Of a stretch of DNA of 15,093 nucleotides, positions 6,707 through 13,539 are shown in pieces. The DNA lies in assembly GCA_001797905.1 (NCBI GenBank), contig MGQS01000046.1:1210-16302 (forward strand), written 5' to 3'. Under the pieces are notes generated by a model, which was not told where the DNA came from, ran no database searches, and saw nothing but the letters and a program-made list of their open reading frames with translations. The position numbers and the translations under genes are program-made. How positions within the stretch are numbered: the stretch's first letter is position 1; each line of letters starts with the position of its first letter. The DNA is from Deltaproteobacteria bacterium RBG_16_54_11. GTDB lineage: Bacteria; Desulfobacterota; B13-G15; RBG-16-54-18.

Positions 6707-6971
6707 CGAATTTACCCTCGATCAGCTTGCCTATCTCCTTCATGGCCACCTTTGCGTCCTTTCCCCAGGCCCTCACCACGATCTTCGAGCCTTGGCAGGC
6801 GGCGAGCAGCAGGAGGCCCATGATACTCTTTGCGTTGGCCTCGATCCCATCCTTAGTCACCGTGATGGTGGATTGGAAATTGCTGGCTGTCTGCACCACC
6901 ATATTGGCCGCTCGGGCATGGAGGCCCAGCTTATTCTTAATAATGAAGGTTCGCTCCTTTACCGGCTCCAC
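6684..6971 (-). CDS. ptsH: HPr phosphocarrier protein
   Basis: 95-residue cytosolic phosphocarrier between enzyme I and EIIA proteins. Seen: the phosphorylated histidine is His18 in NKLGLHARAANMV, and the HPr-kinase target serine is Ser49 in NAKSIMGLLLLAA (equivalent to Ser46 of classical HPr). The active-site context is HARAAN rather than the common HARPA. A functional Ser site fits the HPr kinase three genes upstream. The start is GTG at 6969-6971, whose G is shared with the TAG stop of the EIIA gene, so the two are tightly coupled; the RBS is weak. No alternative ATG precedes the conserved core. Confidence 0.97.
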   Translation of the reverse strand: MEPVKERTFIIKNKLGLHARAANMVVQTASNFQSTITVTKDGIEANAKSIMGLLLLAACQGSKIVVRAWGKDAKVAMKEIGKLIEGKFGEKEHAI

Positions 6972-7402
6972 TATTGCTTCTCGCCTACCGTATTGCGCTC
7001 CAGAATCTCACTGGCCAGGTGGATGTTCTTTTGCCCGTACAATTTGATAAAGGAGGCCAGCTCATCGAGCGTCTTCTCCTCACGCAGGGGGGTGGACAAC
7101 TTGATCAACATCGGCAGGTTGATCCCCGTCACGATCTCCACCTTCCCCTTTTTCTGAAAAGAAAGGCTGATATTGGATGGCGTGCCCCCGAACATGTCGG
7201 TCAATATCAAGACCCCCTTTCCCATATCCACTTTTTTGATGCCCTTCTTGATCCTCGCCTCCACCTCTTCCAGGGGATCGGAAGGGTCTATGGAAATGGG
7301 CTCTATGCCCTCGACGGCGCCGACGATTTGTTGCGTGGCCATGAGGAACTCGTCCGCCAAGGCCGAGTGGGTGACGATGACGACGCCAATCATTTTATTC
7401 AT
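6971..7402 (-). CDS. Mannose-family PTS EIIA domain protein
   Basis: 143-residue single-domain EIIA of the mannose/DhaM-like family, which accepts phosphate from HPr on a histidine. Seen: IGVVIVTHSALADEF with His12 as the predicted phosphosite, LTDMFGGTPSNIS (about 68-80) and VTGINLPMLIKL, both family hallmarks. The usual fused or neighbouring EIIB, EIIC and EIID components are absent from this window, so a regulatory rather than sugar-transport role is inferred. The start is ATG at 7400-7402 with GAGG 5 bases upstream; it is one base past the rapZ stop. ManX-like is an acceptable description, but I leave the symbol blank because no transporter is present. Confidence 0.93.
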   Translation of the reverse strand: MNKMIGVVIVTHSALADEFLMATQQIVGAVEGIEPISIDPSDPLEEVEARIKKGIKKVDMGKGVLILTDMFGGTPSNISLSFQKKGKVEIVTGINLPMLIKLSTPLREEKTLDELASFIKLYGQKNIHLASEILERNTVGEKQ

Positions 7403-7403
7403 A

Positions 7404-8312
7404 TCAACCTCGCTCTATATCTCGATGTCTGACCGTGATCTCTTTGCCTTGTTTGCCCAACATGGCGGTCAGGTGCTCGGCGATCACAACCGAACGGTGT
7501 TTTCCGCCGGTGCAGCCGATGGCGATGGTCAGGTAAGATTTCCCTTCCTTCTCATACAGCGGGATCAGATATTCGATCATCTCGCTGAACCGGTGGAGAA
7601 ACTCCGTGGTCTCCTTCTGCTTCAGGACATAGTCCCTGACCGTGCTGTCCTTGCCGGTGAGCCCGCGCAGCTCCCTGACGAAAAAGGGGTTGGGCAGAAG
7701 ACGCACGTCCATCACGATGTCGGCCTCTGCCGGCAACCCATAGCTGTAGCCGAAAGAGAGCAGGGTTGCCTTCATCCGCTTGGCCGGTACGGTCATCAGA
7801 CGCTCCATGACGATATCCCGCAGTTGATGGACGTTGAGATCCGAGGTGTCGATGACTTCATCGGCGATCTCCCTGAGAAAGGCCATTTCACCCCGTTCCT
7901 CTTTCACCGCCTCTGGCAGGGCTATCCCCCGTTCCTTTGCCACGGGGTGGCTGCGTCTGGTCTCGCTGTAACGTCTGATCAGTGCCTCGTTTGTCGATTC
8001 GAGAAAGAGGATCTTTACCTCATGCCCTTTTCCCCGGAGGTCTTGGACGCGTTTTTGAAAATCTTCCAGAAACTCCTTTCCCCTAATGTCCACTGCTATG
8101 GCCACCCGCGAGAGCTCACCGGTGGAATGTTGACAGAGTTCGATAAAGGTGGGAATAAGGGTTGCCGGCATATTGTCTATGCAATAGAACCCCATATCCT
8201 CCAAGGCCCTCATCGCCGTGGACTTTCCCGACCCCGAGAGGCCGCTGATGATCGTTATCTGCAGCGCTTTCACGCGCTGTTGCGCCGAACCCGCGTGATC
8301 CCCCTCATGCAC
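7404..8312 (-). CDS. rapZ: RapZ-family nucleotide-binding protein (YvcJ/YhbJ)
   Basis: 302-residue P-loop protein. In Enterobacteria RapZ binds small RNAs and RNase E to control glucosamine-6-phosphate synthase; in Firmicutes the homologue YvcJ binds nucleotides. Its exact role here is unknown. Seen: Walker A GLSGSGKST (24-32), FYCIDNMPATLIP (42-54), FLEST (103-107), RRSHPVA (119-125), and the C-terminal signature IAIGCTGGKHRSVV (263-276). The start is GTG at 8310-8312 with GGGGAG 5 bases upstream. It adds about 15 residues before the conserved region; the internal GTG at codon 14 lacks a Shine-Dalgarno. It sits between hprK and the EIIA/HPr genes, linking PTS status to envelope amino-sugar supply by context. 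Confidence 0.96.
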   Translation of the reverse strand: MHEGDHAGSAQQRVKALQITIISGLSGSGKSTAMRALEDMGFYCIDNMPATLIPTFIELCQHSTGELSRVAIAVDIRGKEFLEDFQKRVQDLRGKGHEVKILFLESTNEALIRRYSETRRSHPVAKERGIALPEAVKEERGEMAFLREIADEVIDTSDLNVHQLRDIVMERLMTVPAKRMKATLLSFGYSYGLPAEADIVMDVRLLPNPFFVRELRGLTGKDSTVRDYVLKQKETTEFLHRFSEMIEYLIPLYEKEGKSYLTIAIGCTGGKHRSVVIAEHLTAMLGKQGKEITVRHRDIERG

Positions 8313-8393
8313 ATCGTCTCCCCGTCTTAGGACATAGCATTAATCCAAGGTTTCGTAAGGCTTGCCCGTCATCAATACTATAAGATTTTTATT

Positions 8394-8936
8394 CTATCCC
8401 TTTTTCTTAAGGCCCTTGAGGAGTTTGCGTTCGAATTCTCTGGCCGCATGATATCCCCTCTTCTTGAGGAGGTGGTCCCTGGTAGCCACCTCCACAATGG
8501 CGGTCAGGTTTCTGCCCGGCCTGACAGGTATCCTCTTGCGGGGGATCTCCAGCCCCATGATGGTATAGGTCTCCGTCTCCAGTCCCAGGCGATCAGTGAT
8601 ACATTCCTCAGGGTCCACCAGTTCGATGACGAGGTCGATCTGTTTCTTTTCGCTGGTGGCTGATATGCCAAAGAGCTGCTCGATGTCGATGATGCCCAGC
8701 CCCCTGATCTCCATGTGATGCCGGCCCAGTTCGTGACTGAAGCCATGGACGGCTCCGCCGCCCCCCTTCTCTATCTGGATGAGGTCGTCCGCCACGAGAC
8801 GATGTCCATGCATGACGAGGTCGAGGGCGCACTCCGTTTTGCCGACGCCGCTCTTGCCCAAGATGAGGACCCCTACGCCGAGGACATCGAGTAAGACACC
8901 ATGCAGACTGATGCGGAGGGATTTGCCCTGCGCCAT
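8394..8936 (-). CDS. hprK: HPr kinase/phosphorylase, catalytic domain only
   Basis: 180-residue enzyme predicted to phosphorylate and dephosphorylate HPr on Ser49. Seen: SLHGVLLDVLGVGVLILG, Walker A GKSGVGKT (27-34), HRLVADD (45-51), the HprK signature MEIRGLGIIDI (75-85), and RIPVRPGRNLTAIVEVA (135-151). Classical HprK has about 310 residues, with an N-terminal domain of about 130 residues that is absent here. The start ATG at 8934-8936 has GGGGAGG 3 bases upstream and follows the ptsN stop by 9 bases, so no room exists for the missing domain; the short form is real, not a broken gene. Short versions are known in alphaproteobacteria. It likely links HPr-Ser phosphorylation to the regulatory PTS. 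An 81-base gap separates it from rapZ. Confidence 0.93.
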   Translation of the reverse strand: MAQGKSLRISLHGVLLDVLGVGVLILGKSGVGKTECALDLVMHGHRLVADDLIQIEKGGGGAVHGFSHELGRHHMEIRGLGIIDIEQLFGISATSEKKQIDLVIELVDPEECITDRLGLETETYTIMGLEIPRKRIPVRPGRNLTAIVEVATRDHLLKKRGYHAAREFERKLLKGLKKKG

Positions 8937-8945
8937 GATCCTCCC

Positions 8946-9416
8946 CTATGGTAACTCGTAATGTTCGTCCTCTTCGGCGATGAGGCGGTAGATCTCTTTC
9001 TCGGAGGCGGCCTCCATCAGCCGTTTTCGCAATCGGCCGTCTTTTAAGATGCGTGATAGCCTGGCCAGGGCTTGCAGGTGTTCGCCGGCGCTCTCCTCCG
9101 GGGCAAAGAGTAAGAAAAAGAGATGGGATGGTTTTTCATCAATAGACTGAAAGTCGATACCCTCTCTGGTGCGGCCAAAGGAACAGATAATGTTTTTTAT
9201 CTCCTTCAGCCTGCCATGAGGTATGGCGATGCCGTCCCCGATGCCCGTACTGCCCAACCGCTCTCTCTCCAGGAGGACCTGTACGGGTTTCTCTTTGTTT
9301 GTCAGCCTGCCGTGTTCAACCAAGACGGAGACCAGCTCCTCCAAGACACCCTTCTTGTCTCGGGAGATAAGTTCCCCTATGATGGAATCGGCGTGCAATA
9401 TGTCCGTTATCTTCAT
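8946..9416 (-). CDS. ptsN: PTS EIIA-Ntr regulatory protein
   Basis: 156-residue fructose/nitrogen-family EIIA, a cytosolic regulator whose phosphorylation state controls targets such as potassium transport and sensor kinases in other bacteria. Seen: GSTGIGDGIAIPHGRL with phospho-accepting His67, then HLFFLLFAPEESAGEHLQALARLSRIL (about 97-123), the usual EIIA-Ntr pattern. Length is normal. The ATG start at 9414-9416 follows the hpf stop by 13 bases, with an AAGGTGAGG-like RBS. Its position next to hpf and rpoN is the conserved arrangement that gave the gene its nitrogen name. Donor is presumably the HPr encoded downstream. Confidence 0.97.
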   Translation of the reverse strand: MKITDILHADSIIGELISRDKKGVLEELVSVLVEHGRLTNKEKPVQVLLERERLGSTGIGDGIAIPHGRLKEIKNIICSFGRTREGIDFQSIDEKPSHLFFLLFAPEESAGEHLQALARLSRILKDGRLRKRLMEAASEKEIYRLIAEEDEHYELP

Positions 9417-9429
9417 TGCCTCACCTTGC

Positions 9430-9744
9430 TCAGGCTGACCATGTTTGCCGTCTCTTGGGGCGTTTTGATTTGTCTCTGTGCTTCTTGATCTGACGCTCTA
9501 TCTTGTCCACGACCATATCGATAGCCGCATGAATATCCTCCATGCTCTCCATCCCGTGTATGACGGCGCCATTGCCGGCCGTGATGTTCACTTCTATTGT
9601 ATGCCTGAACTTTTCTGTTGAAAAGATTACATGGGCCTCGACAGGCTCCTGGAGATACTTTTTTACCTTTTGGAGCTTCTCACCGATATACGCCTTTAAG
9701 GAGGGGGTGGGCTCCATGTGTCTGAAGGTTATGTTGATCTGCAT
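9430..9744 (-). CDS. hpf: Ribosome hibernation-promoting factor, short form
   Basis: 104-residue protein of the HPF/YfiA (ribosomal S30AE) family, which binds the 30S decoding region and silences ribosomes in stationary phase. Seen: MQINITFRHMEPTPSLKAYI at the start, followed by KLQKVKKYLQEPVEAHVIF and an EVNITA-NGAVIHG-ESMEDIHAAIDMVVDKIERQIKKH segment, with a basic tail. It is the short form: the extra C-terminal dimerisation domain of long HPF is absent. The start is placed at ATG 9742-9744, preceded by GGAGG with 5-base spacing. A longer reading from TTG 9817-9819 would start inside the promoter -35 box and adds 25 residues with no family match, so it is rejected. Confidence 0.95.
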   Translation of the reverse strand: MQINITFRHMEPTPSLKAYIGEKLQKVKKYLQEPVEAHVIFSTEKFRHTIEVNITAGNGAVIHGMESMEDIHAAIDMVVDKIERQIKKHRDKSKRPKRRQTWSA

Positions 9745-9749
9745 CTGTG

Positions 9750-9754
9750 CCTCC
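9750..9754 (-). promoter_or_regulatory. RBS that decides the hpf start
   Basis: GGAGG on the minus strand, 5 bases before the ATG at 9742-9744. It supports the 104-residue product over the longer open frame. Confidence 0.75.
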
Positions 9755-9790
9755 GTTCGTTTGTGTTCGGTCTGGCTTTTAAAACTTAAA

Positions 9791-9819
9791 ATCTTAGCTA
9801 AAGAGGGAGGGGTTGTCAA
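9791..9819 (-). promoter_or_regulatory. Sigma-70 promoter for hpf and downstream genes
   Basis: On the minus strand TTGACA (9814-9819) is followed by 17 bases and TAAGAT (9791-9796): a perfect -35, optimal spacing and 4 of 6 matches at -10. Transcription would start near 9784, giving a leader of about 40 bases before the hpf ATG. It allows hpf-ptsN-hprK-rapZ-EIIA-ptsH-ptsI to be expressed apart from the upstream LPS genes and rpoN. Confidence 0.7.
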
Positions 9820-9846
9820 GGCAATCCCCTCCTCAGGCGGGGGGTC

Positions 9847-11259
9847 TTACATGATCTTTTTCCTCTCATTGGAGGAAAGGATCTTCATCATCTCCCGGTA
9901 CTTGGCCACGGTGCGGCGGGCTATGGCGATATTATGTCTCTCCTTGAGCAGCAGGCATATCTTCTCGTCGCTATAGGGCCTTCGGGGGCTTTCTTCTGCG
10001 ACGACCTGTTTAATCAGGTTTTGTACCCGCTTAACGGCTACCTCTTCGCCATGTCCCCCTACCTTGCCGCTGAAGAAAAACTTCAGCTCATAGATCCCCT
10101 GTGGCGTATGGGCATATTTATTCGTCGTGACCCGGCTCACGGTGGACTCATGCATCTGGATATCATCAGCCACCTCTCTCAAGACAAGGGGTTTGAGATG
10201 ATCGATCCCCGTCTCGAGAAAATCCCTCTGAAACGAGACAATGCTCTTGGCGACCTTGTAGAGGGTCGCCTGTCGCTGCTGGATGCTCCTGATGAGCCAG
10301 AGCGCGGATTTCATTTTTTCTTTGAGATAACCGCGGGGGACATCTTTTTTGTCGGCGCTGATGAGCTCACGATAATAGGTGTTGATACGCAGCTTGGGCA
10401 CCCCATCATCGTTTAAGGCGACCACATAGTCCCCTTCAACCTTATAGACGAAGACATCGGGGATAATAGCCCTCGCCTCTTCGGGACTAAAGGGGCGCCC
10501 TGGTTTGGGATCGAGATGCGAGATAACCTCGACGGCCGTTAAAACCTCAGGGAGGGGAACCTTTAATTTTCTGGCCAATTCACCGTAATCCCTGTTTTTG
10601 CAGTATGAGAGGTAGCCTTGCACTATCTCTTCCGCCAACGGGTTTCTTTCGGCAAGCCCTCGCAACTGGATGAGGAGGCATTCTTGCAGATCCCGCGCCC
10701 CTACCCCCGGAGGATCAAAGGACTGGATGAGATTGAGCACCTCCTCTGCCGTCTTGGCCGAATAGCGCAGTTCCTTACAGACCTCCTCCAGAGATCCCTG
10801 GAGATAACCGTTCTCGTCGATATTGCCGATGATAAAGACCCCGACCTCTTGCTCCTGAGGGGATAGGGGGCTCATCCTGAGCTGCCACAGCAGATAGTCG
10901 GCAAGTGTGACCTGGCGGGTGATCAGGTTTTCCCACGGGGTCTCCCCTCCATCGGTCCTCGGGGGGGTATAGGAGCTGATGCTGTGGCCCTCCATATATT
11001 CTTCCCAGTCTTGATCCTTGACGGATTCTGATTTGGAGGCTTCACCTTCAGCAACGGCCTCCTTTTGCTCTCTCTCCTCTTGTTCCCGCTCCTCCTGACC
11101 GCTGTCCTCCTCCAGCACGGGATTTTCTTTAATCTCCTGGGAGATGATCTCCTGGAGCTCCATCCGGGACAGTTGCAGCAGCTTGATGGCCTGTTGCAGC
11201 TGGGGCGTCATGACCAGCTGTTGGGTCAACCTGAGATCCTGTTTGATCTCCAAGGCCAC
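9847..11259 (-). CDS. rpoN: RNA polymerase sigma-54 factor
   Basis: 470-residue alternative sigma factor that recognises -24/-12 promoters and needs ATP-driven activators. Seen: Gln/Leu-rich region I LTQQLVMTPQLQQAIKLLQL (from residue 11), an acidic linker rich in Glu (about 50-80), the core-binding region, the helix-turn-helix DIQMHESTVSRVTTNKY, and the RpoN box ARRTVAKYRE (447-456) near the C-terminus. All regions are present and length is normal. The start is GTG at 11257-11259, 5 bases after the lptB stop; it places family residues exactly as expected, although the RBS (AGGGG) is spaced rather wide at about 10 bases. It lies between LPS export and the PTS-Ntr genes, the conserved Proteobacterial setting. 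Confidence 0.98.
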   Translation of the reverse strand: MALEIKQDLRLTQQLVMTPQLQQAIKLLQLSRMELQEIISQEIKENPVLEEDSGQEEREQEEREQKEAVAEGEASKSESVKDQDWEEYMEGHSISSYTPPRTDGGETPWENLITRQVTLADYLLWQLRMSPLSPQEQEVGVFIIGNIDENGYLQGSLEEVCKELRYSAKTAEEVLNLIQSFDPPGVGARDLQECLLIQLRGLAERNPLAEEIVQGYLSYCKNRDYGELARKLKVPLPEVLTAVEVISHLDPKPGRPFSPEEARAIIPDVFVYKVEGDYVVALNDDGVPKLRINTYYRELISADKKDVPRGYLKEKMKSALWLIRSIQQRQATLYKVAKSIVSFQRDFLETGIDHLKPLVLREVADDIQMHESTVSRVTTNKYAHTPQGIYELKFFFSGKVGGHGEEVAVKRVQNLIKQVVAEESPRRPYSDEKICLLLKERHNIAIARRTVAKYREMMKILSSNERKKIM

Positions 11260-11264
11260 CGCTT

Positions 11265-12056
11265 TTACCCCTTCTTCCCTTTGCGGGGCCGCGCTTCCTT
11301 CTGTGTGCGCCCCCTGTGCTCCAATCGGAAGTGCTCCCCGAGGTATATCTCGCGGGCCTTCTTGCTGGCCGCGATCTTCTTCGGGGTACCCATCTCCAAT
11401 ATCCGCCCCTCACTCAATATGTAAGCCCGATCACACACGTGCAGGGCCTCCCGCACGTTGTGGTCGGTAACTATCACCCCGATACCCTTTTTCTTGAGCT
11501 GATGGATGATCTTTTGAATCTCGATGACCGCCAAAGGGTCAATGCCTGCAAAGGGCTCGTCGAGGAGGATGAGAGAAGGGGCCAGGACGAGCGCCCTGGT
11601 GATCTCCACCCTTCGCCGCTCCCCTCCCGAGAGGGAATACGCCTTGTTCTTGGCCAGGTGGGTGATGTTGAGCTCTTTCAGGAGCTCCTGGAGTCTTCTC
11701 TTCTTCTCCTCACGGGCGAGATTCAAGGTTTCCAAGATGGCCAAGATGTTTTCCTCAACGGTCAATTTTCTGAAGACCGACGGCTCTTGCGGGAGATAGG
11801 TGATCCCGCGCCTCGCCCGTTGGTACATGGGAAGCCCACCGATATCCTCCCCGTTGAACAATACCTTTCCCCCGTCGGGTCTGATCAAGCCGATGATCAT
11901 ATAGAAGGTAGTGGTCTTTCCGGCCCCATTGGGGCCCAGCAGTCCTACCACCTCTCCTGCATGGATCTTGAGGTTCACCCGATCCACTACCACCCTCCCG
12001 TTATATGATTTGATGAGCCCGATGGTCTCCAGGGTCTGTGTTTTATCGGCTGTCAT
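11265..12056 (-). CDS. lptB: LPS export ABC transporter ATP-binding protein LptB
   Basis: 263-residue cytoplasmic ATPase that powers LPS extraction from the inner membrane with LptF and LptG (not in this window). Seen: Walker A GPNGAGKT (41-48), Q-loop Gln90 in YLPQEPSVFRKL, signature LSGGE (142-146), Walker B LILLDE (162-167) followed by PFAGIDP, and the switch His199 in VTDHN. The body ends at the family's usual YLGEHFRL, after which about 19 extra mostly basic residues follow (RGRTQKEARPRKGKKG), a small lineage-specific tail. The ATG shares ATGA with the lptA stop, so translation is coupled. Confidence 0.98.
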   Translation of the reverse strand: MTADKTQTLETIGLIKSYNGRVVVDRVNLKIHAGEVVGLLGPNGAGKTTTFYMIIGLIRPDGGKVLFNGEDIGGLPMYQRARRGITYLPQEPSVFRKLTVEENILAILETLNLAREEKKRRLQELLKELNITHLAKNKAYSLSGGERRRVEITRALVLAPSLILLDEPFAGIDPLAVIEIQKIIHQLKKKGIGVIVTDHNVREALHVCDRAYILSEGRILEMGTPKKIAASKKAREIYLGEHFRLEHRGRTQKEARPRKGKKG

Positions 12057-12454
12057 TTTTTCACCTTGTCCGGCAGGATGGTGACGGTTACCCGCTTTTC
12101 TCCCCCCAAGACCAGCTTGCCTTCCTCGTAGTAATAGGTGGCCTCTTCGCAGATGATTGTTTTGGTAGTCTGCACCATGCGCACGTTTCCCCGAGCCACG
12201 ATCTTTTCGATCCCCTTGCCCTCATCGTTGAGAAAGAGCAGGAGGCGGTCGGCATAGAGGGTGAAATCCTCTTGCCTTGCCACGACATCACCGATATAGG
12301 TGATCAGCTTTTTCTCGTACTCGGCCTCCAATTGCCGGGAGGTGATGTTGATGGGGCCCCTTTTCCCTTTGAATTCTTCCATCATCTGGGCCGAGGCCGG
12401 CTGCACCAGCAGCCACAAAATGATGATAGATATCGTATACGTAAGCCCTTTCAT
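12053..12454 (-). CDS. lptA: Periplasmic LPS transport protein LptA
   Basis: 133-residue precursor of the periplasmic bridge protein that forms the LPS-carrying beta-jellyroll filament. Seen: an N-terminal signal peptide (hydrophobic IIILWLLV, then PASA with likely cleavage before Gln23) and an OstA-type domain with INITSRQLEAEYEKKLITYIGDVVARQ and repeated strand patterns (LYADRLLLF, ARGNVRMVQ, CEEATYYYEEGKLVLGG). It is shorter than E. coli LptA (about 185 residues), the difference being mainly at the C-terminus. It overlaps lptC by ATGA and lptB by ATGA. Confidence 0.94.
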   Translation of the reverse strand: MKGLTYTISIIILWLLVQPASAQMMEEFKGKRGPINITSRQLEAEYEKKLITYIGDVVARQEDFTLYADRLLLFLNDEGKGIEKIVARGNVRMVQTTKTIICEEATYYYEEGKLVLGGEKRVTVTILPDKVKK

Positions 12455-13005
12455 CCTTTGATCACCGTCTGAACCTTTCTCAATATCGAGATTTTTTTCG
12501 TCTTCAAATCGACCACGAGCCCCCCCCCCTTGACCTGCACCCCCTTGCCCTCGAGCATGACGGGATCTGCGGTAGTAATCAGCTGCTTCTCAGCGTCATA
12601 GCGAAGGGAGTTAGTGGTCACCCGGTAGCCATCGCTGGAAGTGATCACTACATCCCCCCACACCTTGATCTCCTTTTTCTCTTTCATGGATCCCTTATTG
12701 CCCTTCATGGTGATGATGCGGCCCCCCTCGGCGTAGAAGGTGACTGCCAGATCCTCTAAGGTGGTGTAGTCGGCTTCGCGGAAATGTTGGCCGGACTTCG
12801 CCCTCAGATCCCACTCTTTCTTTTTCCCCTTGGTCTCCACGTAGTGGATATCCTCGAGGGTGAGGTCAGCGGCTGTGTTGGCATCTTGTTTTACCTCCGG
12901 GATGATCTCCTCATCATCGCCGTGCCCTCCGAAGAGGAGATATCCCCCGAGTACCGAGAGGACCAGCCCCATGCCGATAAGGATGATCAGCTTGGATAGT
13001 TTCAT
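12451..13005 (-). CDS. lptC: LPS export protein LptC
   Basis: 184-residue bitopic inner-membrane protein that takes LPS from LptBFG and hands it to LptA. Seen: a short cytoplasmic start, one transmembrane helix (LIILIGMGLVLSVLGGYLLF, about residues 6-25), an acidic stretch, then the periplasmic OstA-like beta domain with LTLEDIHYVETKGKKKEWDL, GNKGSMKEKKEIKVWGDVVI and SDGYRVTTNSLRYDAEKQLI. Length is close to E. coli LptC. The start ATG at 13003-13005 has AGGAGG 5 bases upstream and overlaps the kdsC stop by ATGA. Confidence 0.95.
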   Translation of the reverse strand: MKLSKLIILIGMGLVLSVLGGYLLFGGHGDDEEIIPEVKQDANTAADLTLEDIHYVETKGKKKEWDLRAKSGQHFREADYTTLEDLAVTFYAEGGRIITMKGNKGSMKEKKEIKVWGDVVITSSDGYRVTTNSLRYDAEKQLITTADPVMLEGKGVQVKGGGLVVDLKTKKISILRKVQTVIKG

Positions 13006-13538
13006 CCATACCTCCTGAGGATCTCATCCCACTTGCCCTGGGCCTGCAGCAGGAGGTCGCACACCTCCCGCACCGCTCCCCTACCACCGGGGCATTGGGT
13101 GACATAGAGGGCCCATTGCTTCGCCTCTGGCGCCCCATCGGCCACGACGATGGGAACCCCCACCCGCTTCAAGAGGGTGATGTCGACCAGATCATCGCCG
13201 ACAAAGCAGGCCTCCTCATCCTTGATCCCCGCCGAACAAGCGATCTCCTCATAGGCCGCTACCTTGTCGTATACCCCCTGGCGAACCCAGAGGACCCCGA
13301 GATCATCGGCCCTCTTTTGAACGACCGGCGAGTTCCTGCCCGTCAGCATGGCCACCTCGATCCCCGCCTGTCTGAGGAGCTTGATTCCATGGCCGTCCCG
13401 GACATCAAAGGCCTTGATCTCCCTCCCCTCATGATCCATGATGATCCTCCCATCGGTCAACACCCCATCGACATCGAGGACCAAAAGCCTCACCTTGGCC
13501 GCCTTGGCGCGCAGCTTTTCAATGCTTGCCCCTGCCAT
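13002..13538 (-). CDS. kdsC: 3-deoxy-D-manno-octulosonate 8-phosphate phosphatase
   Basis: 178-residue HAD-family phosphatase that converts Kdo-8-phosphate to Kdo, the third step of Kdo synthesis. Seen: LLVLDVDGVLTDG with the catalytic Asp pair D22 and D24, AFDVRDGHGIKLL, the TGRNSPVVQKRA motif II region, and the metal-binding GDDLVDITLL. It lacks a large cap domain, as expected for the tetrameric KdsC family. The start is ATG at 13536-13538, one base past the kdsD stop, with GGGGTGG upstream. A longer open frame adds 25 residues that are antisense-like low-complexity text and overlap kdsD, so it is rejected. Confidence 0.97.
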   Translation of the reverse strand: MAGASIEKLRAKAAKVRLLVLDVDGVLTDGRIIMDHEGREIKAFDVRDGHGIKLLRQAGIEVAMLTGRNSPVVQKRADDLGVLWVRQGVYDKVAAYEEIACSAGIKDEEACFVGDDLVDITLLKRVGVPIVVADGAPEAKQWALYVTQCPGGRGAVREVCDLLLQAQGKWDEILRRYG

Positions 13539-13539
13539 C

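Noticed and set aside
8313..8393. Promoter or sigma-54 site in the hprK-rapZ gap
   Set aside because: No -35/-10 pair with good spacing and no GG-N10-GC core of a -24/-12 promoter could be found.
9820..9849. Possible Rho-independent terminator just after rpoN
   Set aside because: The C-rich and G-rich runs pair imperfectly and are followed by the TTGACA promoter box instead of a T-run.
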